64,000 bases of DNA from Agromyces ramosus (lineage in GTDB: Bacteria; Actinomycetota; Actinomycetes; Actinomycetales; Microbacteriaceae): contig NZ_JAUSYY010000001.1 of NCBI RefSeq assembly GCF_030817175.1, positions 2,108,001 to 2,172,000 on the forward strand. Reading direction: 5' to 3'. Of this stretch, positions 27,667-34,955 are shown in pieces (positions within the stretch are counted from its first letter, which is position 1; the number at the start of each line of letters is the position of its first letter). Under the pieces are notes generated by a model. The model did no database searches, was not told the origin of the DNA, and worked only from the letters and a program-made list of their open reading frames with translations. A program made the translations under genes and the position numbers.

Positions 27667-28986
27667 GTGAACGAAGAGTTGCGTCACAGCTCGCGTCGCG
27701 CAGCGAAGAGCCCCTCCGTGGCCCGCCACGGTCGACTGAAGCGTCACAGCGGCTGGAAGACCGCGGCGAAGATCACGGCATCCGTGGCAGCCGTGACCCT
27801 GGTCTCCGGCTCGGCGGTCGCCGCCTACGCAGCGTGGGATCTCGCAAAGACGGCGCAGCCGACCATCACGCTGGGAAACGAAGACGTGCTCGAGGGCGTG
27901 CCCGACGTCGGCGCGATGGAGGGCGGCGTCAACCTGCTCATCATCGGCAGCGACAGCCGTGAAGGCCAGGGTGAGGCCTTCGGCGACCCCGACGAAGAGA
28001 CGGCCGTGCTCAACGATGTGACGATGCTCATGCACATCTCCGAAGACCACACGAACGCCTCGGTCGTGAGCTTTCCCCGCGACATGCTCGTCGACGTGCC
28101 CGAGTGCACCGATCCCGAAGACCCGGCCGGTGACCCGCTCTACGAGCAAGACGATGTGAAGATCAATTCGGTGCTCTCCTACGGCGGCATGCCGTGCGTC
28201 GTGAAGACGGTCGAGCAGCTCACCGGGGTCACGATTCCGTTCGCGGGCATCGTGCAGTTCATGGGCGTCGCGGGGCTGTCCGAGGCCGTCGGCGGCGTCG
28301 ACGTCTGCGTCGCCGAACCGATCGAAGACGAGTACACGGGCACCTTCCTCGAGCCCGGCACGCATACGTTGTCGGGCGTCGCGGCCCTGCAGTTCCTTCG
28401 CACGCGCCACGGCGTCGGCGACGGCAGCGACCTTGCACGCATCTCGAACCAGCAGGTCTTCCTCTCCTCGCTCGCTCGCACGCTGCAGTCGAGCGGCACG
28501 CTCGGCGACCCGGTGAAGCTCTACTCGATCGCCAAGGCGGCGCTCGCGAACATGCAGCTGTCCGACAGCCTCATGGACCCGACGCGCATGATCTCGATCG
28601 CCAAGGCCCTCAAAGACACCGACCTCAACAAGATCGCCTTCGTGCAGTATCCGACCGCCTACGTCGAGGGCGGTGGTGCCGTCGCGCCGACCGACTCGGC
28701 CGAGCTCGTGAACGTCGCCCTGCAGAGCGACCTCCCGGTCGGCTTCGACCCGGCGGCGCTCGAGTCCGACTTCGCGTCCGCGGGCGATCCCGCCGCGGTC
28801 GCAGCACCTCCGGCCGAGGCACCGGCCGAGGCGCCGGCCGAAGAAGTGCCGGCTGAAGAAGCGCCTGTCGATCCTGCGGAACCCGCCCCGCCGGCTCCCA
28901 CCACCGAGGTGCTGCCGAGCGACGTCACCGGTCAGACCGCGGCCGAGACGCGGTGCTCATCCGGCCGCACGCTCGACGACCAGTAG
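27667..28986 (+). CDS. LytR-CpsA-Psr (LCP) family cell-wall ligase, second copy
   Basis: This 439-residue paralogue of the preceding LCP protein has the same architecture: basic cytoplasmic N-terminus, membrane helix (about residues 36-62), and LCP domain with LLIIGSDSR, DVTMLMHIS, SFPRDMLVDV, KINSVLSYGG and LRTRHGVGDGSDLARISNQQ. The C-terminal tail carries EAPAE-type repeats and a final Cys. GTG 27667 lies 5 nt after GAGAGGA. The pair probably arose by tandem duplication and divergence, with tRNA-Ser(TGA) between. Confidence 0.87.
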   Translation: MNEELRHSSRRAAKSPSVARHGRLKRHSGWKTAAKITASVAAVTLVSGSAVAAYAAWDLAKTAQPTITLGNEDVLEGVPDVGAMEGGVNLLIIGSDSREGQGEAFGDPDEETAVLNDVTMLMHISEDHTNASVVSFPRDMLVDVPECTDPEDPAGDPLYEQDDVKINSVLSYGGMPCVVKTVEQLTGVTIPFAGIVQFMGVAGLSEAVGGVDVCVAEPIEDEYTGTFLEPGTHTLSGVAALQFLRTRHGVGDGSDLARISNQQVFLSSLARTLQSSGTLGDPVKLYSIAKAALANMQLSDSLMDPTRMISIAKALKDTDLNKIAFVQYPTAYVEGGGAVAPTDSAELVNVALQSDLPVGFDPAALESDFASAGDPAAVAAPPAEAPAEAPAEEVPAEEAPVDPAEPAPPAPTTEVLPSDVTGQTAAETRCSSGRTLDDQ

Positions 28987-29062
28987 CAGCGCCGGGCCGA
29001 ATCGTCATCCGCGGCATACGCGGGTTATGATGGCTTTCGCGTGTGCGCGCCAGCGTTCACGA

Positions 29063-29154
29063 GGAGACGTCGCATAGTCCGGCCGAGTGCACCACCCTGC
29101 TAAGGTGGAGTCCCCGTAAGGGGACCGCGGGTTCAAATCCCGCCGTCTCCGCCA
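29063..29154 (+). tRNA. tRNA-Ser(GCT), probable prophage attachment site
   Basis: The acceptor stem GGAGACG pairs with CGTCTCC, discriminator G, and CCA is encoded at the 3' end. The anticodon loop CTGCTAA gives GCT. The variable arm AGTCCCCGTAAGGGGA is long, as in tRNA-Ser. The phage integrase gene begins 75 nt downstream in the same orientation, the standard arrangement when the tRNA 3' end is the attB/attL core. Confidence 0.95.
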
Positions 29155-29229
29155 GTGTTTGCAAGGCATGTAGCCCCACAGGTTGACACGGAATACAGAA
29201 CCGTTGACACAGGGGCTACGCTGAGCGGC

Positions 29230-30351
29230 ATGGCGAGCATTCGAAAGCGCACCCAGAAGACGGGCGCGGTCTCGTTCGCGGTCCTCTGGCGCGACCAGGA
29301 CACCGGCAAACAGACGAGCATGACGTTCCCCACGGACGCCGAGGCCGCCACGCTGAAGCGGCTCCTCGACGCGAACGGACAGTCGTTCTCCCTCGCTGAG
29401 AAGGTGCTCGCACAGGCCGCCTCGAAAGCGCCGACCGTCGCCGACATGCTCGACCATCACCTGTCGATGCTGACCAAGGCCAGCGAGGGGACCATCGCCG
29501 GGTACCGCTCCATCATCGAGAACCACCTGCTCGAGCCTCTCGGTGCGCTCCCTCTCGACGTCGTCGGCGAGGAGCACATCGCGGGCTGGGTGAAGCGCGA
29601 GGTGAAGGCCGGTGCGGCGCGCAAGTCGATCGCGAACGCCATGGGGCTGCTGTCGTCGGCGTTCAAGCGGGCGGTACGGAAGGGCTGGTGCACGGAGAAC
29701 CCGTGCGAGCTCGTGCCGCTGCCGAACGAGAAGCGGGCCGGCCGCCGGGCGACCTTCCTCACGCGAGACGAATACGAGCTGCTCCTCGCCGCGATGCCCG
29801 AGCGGCACCAGCTGCTCGTGAAGGTGCTCGTCGGCACCGGGATGCGGTTCTCCGAGGCGACCGCGCTCACATGGTCGGACCTGCACCTGAACGCGAAGGT
29901 GCCGATCATCCAGGTCGACAAGGCGTGGAAGAGCGACGAGCGCCGGCACTTCTATCTCGGGTCGCTGAAGACCGAGGAGAGCGACCGGGACGTGTCCATC
30001 ACCCGCGCTCTCGCCGACGACCTCGCCGCTGCGGAGCGCCCGCATGACCTCGTGTTCCCGAACACGCACGGCGGGCAGTTGACGAACACGACGTTCCACC
30101 AGCACGGGTGGCAGGCGGCCGTCACCGAGGCGAAGGCGAGCGGGCTGAGGAAGACGCCCCGCCCGCACGACCTGCGGCACTCGCACGCCTCATGGCTACT
30201 GCAGGAGGGCCTACCCCTCTTCGTGGTGTCCCGTCGTCTCGGGCACCGCTCGATCGCGACGACGACGAAGCTCTACGGGCACATCATGCCCGAAGCGCAC
30301 CGCGATGCAGCTGCCGCAATGGAGCGGGCGCTCGGGGAAGCCGCCGCCTAG
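29230..30351 (+). CDS. int: Tyrosine-family phage integrase
   Basis: This 373-residue tyrosine recombinase has an N-terminal arm-binding segment (about residues 1-60), a SAM-like core-binding domain (about 68-165) and a C-terminal catalytic domain. Catalytic residues are Arg206 (GTGMRFSEA), His313 and Arg316 (PHDLRHSHA), His339 (RLGHRS) and Tyr349 (TKLYGHI), so it looks intact. It should integrate the phage at tRNA-Ser(GCT). TACGCT (29217-29222) ends 7 nt before the ATG, suggesting leaderless expression. Two TTGACAC copies 21 bp apart upstream could be promoter parts or arm sites. Confidence 0.95.
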   Translation: MASIRKRTQKTGAVSFAVLWRDQDTGKQTSMTFPTDAEAATLKRLLDANGQSFSLAEKVLAQAASKAPTVADMLDHHLSMLTKASEGTIAGYRSIIENHLLEPLGALPLDVVGEEHIAGWVKREVKAGAARKSIANAMGLLSSAFKRAVRKGWCTENPCELVPLPNEKRAGRRATFLTRDEYELLLAAMPERHQLLVKVLVGTGMRFSEATALTWSDLHLNAKVPIIQVDKAWKSDERRHFYLGSLKTEESDRDVSITRALADDLAAAERPHDLVFPNTHGGQLTNTTFHQHGWQAAVTEAKASGLRKTPRPHDLRHSHASWLLQEGLPLFVVSRRLGHRSIATTTKLYGHIMPEAHRDAAAAMERALGEAAA

Positions 30352-30408
30352 ATCCACCCCTGAACCGGGGGTGTCTGCGCCTCTGTTGGCAGCGCTATGG
30401 TCGCGAAC

Positions 30409-30723
30409 ATGAAGAGGCTCCTCCCCGTTGTGCTGTTGGTCCTCGCGTCGAGTGGCTGCGCGGCGGCGCCTGAGGCGATTCCGGCCGAGGTGTACCACGA
30501 GCTCGCGGGCGAGTACTTCACCGAGTCGTCGACTGAAAACCTTGACAGGTACGCGGAGGAGATCTGCACTGTCATGGAGGGCGGCGATATGGAGACGTCA
30601 TGGCTGTACGGCGTGAAGTACCTCACTGACGCGGGCATGGATGCCGGGGAAGCGGGGAAGTACCTCGTCTATGCGGCGTCGTACTCGTGCCCTGAGATGC
30701 TCGAGCGGTTCCCTGAGGGCTGA
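30409..30723 (+). CDS. Small lipoprotein, DUF732-like
   Basis: This 104-residue protein has a lipoprotein signal (KRLLPVVLLVLASSGCAA; lipobox SSGC). The mature part is helical and acidic, with two Cys (EEICTVMEGG and SYSCPEM) spaced as in DUF732 proteins; this match is from memory. The ATG at 30409 follows TATGGT (30396-30401) by 7 nt, the local leaderless pattern, and is preferred over the ATG 12 nt upstream. A surface lipoprotein beside the integrase may be expressed in the lysogen, for example for superinfection exclusion (inference). Confidence 0.65.
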   Translation: MKRLLPVVLLVLASSGCAAAPEAIPAEVYHELAGEYFTESSTENLDRYAEEICTVMEGGDMETSWLYGVKYLTDAGMDAGEAGKYLVYAASYSCPEMLERFPEG

Positions 30724-30797
30724 CGGGTGTCGGCGGCGAGCGGCTAGGCTCTGGTGCCAGCCGCGCCAGGCGGCGAGCTTCCGAGAGAGGACCGTGG

Positions 30798-31049
30798 ATG
30801 CTGGCTGGATTCACCGGATGGCATGTGCTGATCATCCTGTTCATGGTTCTCGTGCTCGCAGGGTTGGTGGCGGTCGTCATCATCATCGTGCGCGGCGCGG
30901 CAAAGTCGGGCGCGGCTGCCATTGAGCCTTCGGCCGCGCCGGCCAGCCCGGATCGACGGCTTGACGAACTCGAGCGCCTCGTCGCCGCTGGGAAGGTCAC
31001 TGCGGCCGAGTACGCCGAGAAGCGAGCCGAGATCCTCGGGCTGCTCTGA
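30798..31049 (+). CDS. SHOCT-domain small membrane protein
   Basis: This 83-residue protein has an N-terminal membrane helix (about residues 9-33) and a C-terminal SHOCT motif (RLDELERLVAAGKVTAAEYA then EKRAEILGLL). GAGAGGA precedes the ATG. SHOCT modules mediate oligomerisation. Its role here is unknown. Confidence 0.7.
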   Translation: MLAGFTGWHVLIILFMVLVLAGLVAVVIIIVRGAAKSGAAAIEPSAAPASPDRRLDELERLVAAGKVTAAEYAEKRAEILGLL

Positions 31050-31051
31050 TC

Positions 31052-31183
31052 TTGGACGACGACCTGATCGCCACCGAGCCGGACTGCCCGAACTGTGGCA
31101 CCCGTTGCGTCGTGATTCGTGGGCACTACGCCTGCCGGACATGCAAGGTCGCCGTTCTGGAAGTGTCAGCGGCGGGCTCGTAG
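31052..31183 (+). CDS. 43-aa zinc-ribbon peptide
   Basis: Reading from TTG 31052, 2 nt after the SHOCT gene, the frame encodes a short protein with CPNCGTRC and CRTC, a two-knuckle zinc ribbon, ending at TAG 31183. The paired CxxC motifs and tight spacing support it. The TTG start and small size make it tentative. Confidence 0.5.
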   Translation: MDDDLIATEPDCPNCGTRCVVIRGHYACRTCKVAVLEVSAAGS

Positions 31184-31225
31184 AATCGTCGTGCGCGGGC
31201 CGGCGCGCTCCCCGAGAGGAGCAGC

Positions 31226-31528
31226 ATGGCCCGTGATGACCGCCCGCGGTGGCATCCGTTCTTCGCCGCTGAGGAGCGCACACCGGGGACATGGACGCTC
31301 GTTGACTCGACCGGCCGCGACTACGGCATGGTTCGCATCGTCCGCATCGGTGATCAGGTCGGCTACGTCGGCGAGTTGCGCGGCGAACCCGTCGGTCGGT
31401 ACTTGACCTTCCGTGCCGCGCTCGAGGCGGTGCACGCTGTGTTCATCCGCGCGCACGCACCGGGAGGGTTCGCGCCAAGCCCGTGGCCGAGCACGCAGAA
31501 GAGCGCCCCGCCCACCATCCGAGGATGA
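31226..31528 (+). CDS. Phage hypothetical protein (100 aa)
   Basis: GAGAGGAG lies 4 nt before the ATG. The 100-residue product is beta-rich, beginning RPRWHPFFAAEE, with no membrane segment and no family I recognise. Its 3' end lies in the terminator hairpin that serves the convergent endolysin gene. Confidence 0.6.
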   Translation: MARDDRPRWHPFFAAEERTPGTWTLVDSTGRDYGMVRIVRIGDQVGYVGELRGEPVGRYLTFRAALEAVHAVFIRAHAPGGFAPSPWPSTQKSAPPTIRG

Positions 31529-31540
31529 TGCGCGGGGCGC
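31503..31540 (-). terminator. Terminator of the endolysin gene
   Basis: GCGCCCCGC pairs with GCGGGGCGC (9 bp) around a 20-nt loop; on the minus strand it is followed by TCTTCT. The loop sequence ccaccatccgaggatgatg is repeated in the second terminator at 32564-32595. Confidence 0.6.
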
Positions 31541-31553
31541 CCGATGTGCGTGC

Positions 31554-32408
31554 TTACGCCAGCGCGGCGGCCACGATCTGTGCGAACCGCGCGTTCTCGA
31601 CCTGAATTGCGAGAGCAACCATGTTCTGCACCTCCGTCCAAGCGGCACCCGAGACAACCCGGGCCGGGCCGTACGCCTGCTCCCACAGGGCTCCCTGGCC
31701 GCCGTCGTTCAGCTGACCTGACTGGAAGAACGTGCGACCGACGAGGCCATAACGGAACCCGCCACCATCCTGAAGCTTGATTACCTGCATTTTGTCCGAC
31801 TCTCCTTCAATCAGCGGGGGTTCCGTGATCACAACATCTGAATATTCCGGGTACGCGTACAGCACCAGGCTCGACCAAGGGCGTGAATAGCTGGTCACTG
31901 TTGTCTGTGTATACGGCAATGTGCCGGGGGTGTTGCCCTCGATGGTTTGCGCGACGCCGCCATTGACGGACTCCACAATGCCGATGTGGTAGATGTCGTA
32001 CCGCGTTCCGTCATACGAGTAGAAGATCAACGCCCCCGCGCGAGGGGTTGTTCCGACTCGACCTCGAGCAGCGTAGTAGTCGTAGACAGCGGTCGATGAT
32101 GCCGACTTGGCGCCATTCTGGTCCCGAATCAGCCAGCTTGCGAACATCGCGCACCAGTTCGTAGAAAGCCCGGCAAAGTAGTCCTGCCATGGGCTACCGG
32201 CCAATCGCTCACCGAGATGCGCGCGTGCCTCGGCCACTACCTGTGACACGGTCCGCATAGTCGCCGCGTGAGCGGGCGTTGCTTGGAGCGGCGACGAAAG
32301 CGCTATCGCTCCGAAGCCGGCAAGTGCGAGCGCTGTGCGCCTGTTCAGAACCAGACCCCTCAGTGCGCCTGAGGGGTCTGGGGGTGGGTCTGGTAATTGA
32401 TTCACCAC
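31554..32408 (-). CDS. CHAP-domain endolysin with N-terminal export signal
   Basis: This 284-residue protein has a twin-arginine-like signal at residues 21-48 (LNRRTALALAGFGAIALSS, ending AHA). A CHAP cysteine amidase/endopeptidase domain covers about residues 55-165: Cys86 in NWCAMFASWL and the catalytic His in YHIGIVES, with IEGNT as third-residue motif. The C-terminal 85 residues may bind the cell wall. It cleaves peptidoglycan at the end of infection. The export signal would make it independent of a classical holin for translocation. Start GTG 32408 or 32405; a very stable hairpin lies 28 nt into the coding sequence. Confidence 0.85.
   Translation of the reverse strand: MVNQLPDPPPDPSGALRGLVLNRRTALALAGFGAIALSSPLQATPAHAATMRTVSQVVAEARAHLGERLAGSPWQDYFAGLSTNWCAMFASWLIRDQNGAKSASSTAVYDYYAARGRVGTTPRAGALIFYSYDGTRYDIYHIGIVESVNGGVAQTIEGNTPGTLPYTQTTVTSYSRPWSSLVLYAYPEYSDVVITEPPLIEGESDKMQVIKLQDGGGFRYGLVGRTFFQSGQLNDGGQGALWEQAYGPARVVSGAAWTEVQNMVALAIQVENARFAQIVAAALA
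32352..32380 (-). repeat. Perfect inverted repeat inside the endolysin 5' coding region
   Basis: CAGACCCCTCA pairs perfectly with TGAGGGGTCTG (11 bp) around a 7-nt loop. In the mRNA this hairpin sits between the start codon and the export-signal codons and may slow translation. Confidence 0.7.
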
Positions 32409-32563
32409 TATCCAATCGTCTTTGACAAGGAGACCAATCCTAGAGTCGTGTGCGGCAACTGATCGGCCGCGTCAGGTTCGCCTGTGGACAATTCCCTCCA
32501 AGAGCCACATGCCGCCTGGCGGGGCTGGCACCAAACCGATATACCCCCGGAGCACGAGAAAGA

Positions 32564-32595
32564 GCCCGCCCACCATCCGAGGATGATGAGCGGGC
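32564..32595 (-). terminator. Terminator downstream of the holin-like genes
   Basis: GCCCGC pairs with GCGGGC around the ccaccatccgaggatgatga loop; on the minus strand TCTTTCT follows. It lies 21 nt beyond the stop of the holin-like gene. Confidence 0.6.
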
Positions 32596-32616
32596 GCGGG
32601 CGCGGGCGCGGAACGG

Positions 32617-33066
32617 TCAGGCGCGGTGCTTCGGTTCGAGGTCGCTGAGCGGGATCTCGAGGGATGCGCCGCCGTCGTCGGGTGGCGGGTTCAACACCGA
32701 GACGAGCGCGGCCAACGCAGTGAGTCCGAGCGACAGTCCGGTGAGGAGGTTCGTGGATACCCTCTCGTCGAAGAACCCGAGCGCGGCGGCCGCGGGTGCC
32801 ACAGCTGCAGCGAGGCTGTAGATCACGCCGCGGCCGACGGTCGTGAACCATGTTCCGGCGGCCGCGGGCGACAGGTTCAGCAGCGACAGGAGCCCAGCGA
32901 AGCCCTGCAGGGCCGCCGCGGTGATCACGAGGACGTGCTGCACCTGGTCGCCGGTGATGATGCCGAGGGTCACGAGGACGGGGGCGGCCGCGACGACGAA
33001 TCCTTGGATGGCGCGGCGCCGAGCGAGCGTGAACCACACGCGAACGCGGTTGATGAGGCGGGTCAT
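32617..33066 (-). CDS. Holin-like membrane protein
   Basis: This 149-residue protein has a basic N-terminus, two to three hydrophobic segments (about residues 21-40, 44-66 and 76-118) and an acidic/basic polar tail. Size, charge layout and position next to the endolysin fit an actinophage holin. The ATG at 33066 has AAGGAG 7 nt upstream; the longer frame overlaps the preceding gene. Confidence 0.65.
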   Translation of the reverse strand: MTRLINRVRVWFTLARRRAIQGFVVAAAPVLVTLGIITGDQVQHVLVITAAALQGFAGLLSLLNLSPAAAGTWFTTVGRGVIYSLAAAVAPAAAALGFFDERVSTNLLTGLSLGLTALAALVSVLNPPPDDGGASLEIPLSDLEPKHRA

Positions 33067-33077
33067 GGTGATGCTCC

Positions 33078-33494
33078 TTATCTGGGTAGACCGTCGGGCC
33101 ATTCGGGCGGCGGCGGCGGGAGTTCGTCGTAGATGTGCGCGCGCAACGTGTGCGCGTAGTCGCGGTAGCCGTCGACGAGCATCCCGAGGCGTTCCATGCG
33201 GACGTCCTGAGCGGTCATCCGCTCGTCCTGCGCGGTCGACCGTGCAGTCTGCGCGTCACGGTGGATCTTGAGCTCCTCTTGGAGCTGATCGATCAGGGCT
33301 TGTGCGTCGGTCTTGTCGGATACCGCGGCGACCGCTGCTGCCTGGGTCGTTGCGGCTGCCGCTGTGGCGGCGGCCTGGGTGGCGGCGGCGGCCTTCGTGG
33401 TCTTCGCCACGATGAGGTAGCCCACGACTCCGCCGAGGACGACGAGCGCCGTCCCGGCGAGCCCAAGAAGCGGGCCCACCCACTCCGGACTCAT
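33078..33494 (-). CDS. Single-pass membrane protein with coiled coil, lysis cassette
   Basis: This 138-residue protein has an N-terminal membrane helix (about residues 6-29), then an Ala/Thr-rich helix and a coiled coil (ALIDQLQEELKIHRDAQTAR region) and a Pro-rich end. It lies 11 nt upstream of the holin-like gene. Such one-helix proteins are common in actinophage lysis cassettes as holin partners. The assignment is positional. Confidence 0.6.
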   Translation of the reverse strand: MSPEWVGPLLGLAGTALVVLGGVVGYLIVAKTTKAAAATQAAATAAAATTQAAAVAAVSDKTDAQALIDQLQEELKIHRDAQTARSTAQDERMTAQDVRMERLGMLVDGYRDYAHTLRAHIYDELPPPPPEWPDGLPR

Positions 33495-33561
33495 CCGCGG
33501 GCACTCTCTGAAATGGTCGGGTAGGGGGCCATGGTGAGGGTCCTCTCAGGGGTAGCACCTA

Positions 33562-33590
33562 TTGCCTTTGTCGGCGGGCGGCGGTTAACT
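33562..33590 (+). promoter_or_regulatory. Promoter of the plus-strand exported protein gene
   Basis: TTGCCT (33562-33567) and TTAACT (33585-33590) are separated by 17 nt. The ATG follows 6 nt after the -10. Confidence 0.55.
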
Positions 33591-33596
33591 GCGGAC

Positions 33597-34109
33597 ATGA
33601 GCAAGCTGGGGGACGCACTACAGAACGGCAAGATCGTCGGCTGGACCGTCATCGGCGCGATCGTCGTCACCGGCGGCGGCTTGGGCGCTGTCGCCCTCAC
33701 AAGCGCGAACGCCTCACCGGCTGCCGTGGTCGTTGTCGAGACCGCCGAGCCGATCGACTACACGACGCTCCCTGCTTCGTACGGGGTCGCCGCCGAGCAG
33801 GAAGCGGATGCCGCTGCGGCAGTTGCGGCCGAGCAGGCACGCATCGCGGAAGCCGCCGCCGCTGAGGCTGCCCGCATCGCGGCCGAACAGGCTGCAGCCG
33901 CCGAAGCCCAGCGTGTCGCCGACGAGCAGGCCGCCGCACAGGTGGCGGACGAGGCTGACCCTGAAGACCCCGGCACACCCGACCCGGGCCCGAGCGGCCT
34001 GCCTTCAGGCGCCGTGCCACCGAACGTGGCAGGTACCGACCAGCCCGACTCGACCGCGTGTGCTTCGAGCACCCTCACGTGGGATGGCACCCAGTCGGTC
34101 TGCGCCTAG
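33597..34109 (+). CDS. Exported or membrane-anchored Ala-rich coiled-coil protein (accessory gene)
   Basis: This 170-residue protein has an N-terminal membrane/signal segment (about residues 14-40). A long Ala/Glu/Gln helix follows, with repeats of the type AAEQARIAEAAAAEAARIAA (about 75-135). Then comes a Pro/Asp-rich linker and a C-terminal region with two Cys. It runs against the surrounding tail and lysis genes and has its own promoter, so it may be expressed from the lysogen. A surface role such as blocking phage adsorption is possible; nothing in the sequence proves it. Its stop overlaps the convergent fibre gene by 4 nt. Confidence 0.6.
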   Translation: MSKLGDALQNGKIVGWTVIGAIVVTGGGLGAVALTSANASPAAVVVVETAEPIDYTTLPASYGVAAEQEADAAAAVAAEQARIAEAAAAEAARIAAEQAAAAEAQRVADEQAAAQVADEADPEDPGTPDPGPSGLPSGAVPPNVAGTDQPDSTACASSTLTWDGTQSVCA

Positions 34110-34942
34110 ATCCCGGCGGCTTCGAGTCGTAGTTCGATGCTCTGCGCCCAGCTGAGCAGTATGAGGCAGATCCGCTCGTACTTCACTCCGAACGGGATCG
34201 ACTCCACCTCTCCCTGGAATGGGACGGGCACCCGCGCGCCCTTCTCGGTGTAGCGGACCTCGTAGTCGACGAGCCAGTGGTAGCCGAGCTCGAACAACTC
34301 CTCCGCGATCAGGCCCAACTCCTGCTCAGCCTCGTCGCCGAGGTTCTCGACGGCGGCGATGTAGCGGAACGTGACGACGCGGAGGTAGGAGACGATCGAC
34401 GGGTCGAACTTCCACTCCTCGATGTCTTGCTTGAACTGCCGCGACGAGGGGACGTAGCCCTGGTTGCCATCGATGTGGATGTACTGGTTCTTGTAGCCGC
34501 CGCCGTAGGTCAGGAGGCGGTTGTAGACGTCGACGGAGTTGATCCCGCCGGGGAAGGTGGCGTGGTTGCCGCTGACTTCGCCAGTTGCGGACACTGCGCC
34601 CGCGACGACGGTACCGCCGACAGTCATGCTGCCCGCGATGCTCGCCGCACCAGTGGACACGAGACCGCCGCCCTGGACGTTCGCGGGGGTGCTGATCGTG
34701 TCGCCTGCAGCGATCGTCGTCGCCGCAGTAAGCGAATTCGCGGAGAATGCGCCGCCGGGGAGATCGATGGTGCCGGGTGCTTCGACCCTGATGGACCCGC
34801 CGTCTTTCACGACGAGACCGCCGGCACCGATGGTCGTCTTCTCGGCGGAGCGCGCGGCGGCCTGCTCCTGGCCGGCGCGCTCGAGGTCGCGGGCGCGGCG
34901 GACTTGATCGTCTTCAGCAGGGGGGAGAGCTGGCAGTGCCAT
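34106..34942 (-). CDS. Tail fibre/spike protein with S74-like chaperone domain
   Basis: This 278-residue protein has a helical N-terminus, a Gly/Ala/Thr-rich beta-repeat middle (about residues 38-150) and a C-terminal domain resembling intramolecular chaperone/peptidase S74: PSSRQFKQDIEEW (candidate Ser-Lys dyad) and ELGLIAEELFELG. S74 domains trimerise fibres and cut themselves off. It is probably a receptor-binding fibre at the tail tip. Confidence 0.7.
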   Translation of the reverse strand: MALPALPPAEDDQVRRARDLERAGQEQAAARSAEKTTIGAGGLVVKDGGSIRVEAPGTIDLPGGAFSANSLTAATTIAAGDTISTPANVQGGGLVSTGAASIAGSMTVGGTVVAGAVSATGEVSGNHATFPGGINSVDVYNRLLTYGGGYKNQYIHIDGNQGYVPSSRQFKQDIEEWKFDPSIVSYLRVVTFRYIAAVENLGDEAEQELGLIAEELFELGYHWLVDYEVRYTEKGARVPVPFQGEVESIPFGVKYERICLILLSWAQSIELRLEAAGI

Positions 34943-34955
34943 GTTCGCTTCGCTC

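Noticed and set aside
33732..34020. Antisense and alternative frames over the Ala-rich gene
   Set aside because: They reflect GC-rich repeats; the chosen frame has a promoter, start and membrane segment.
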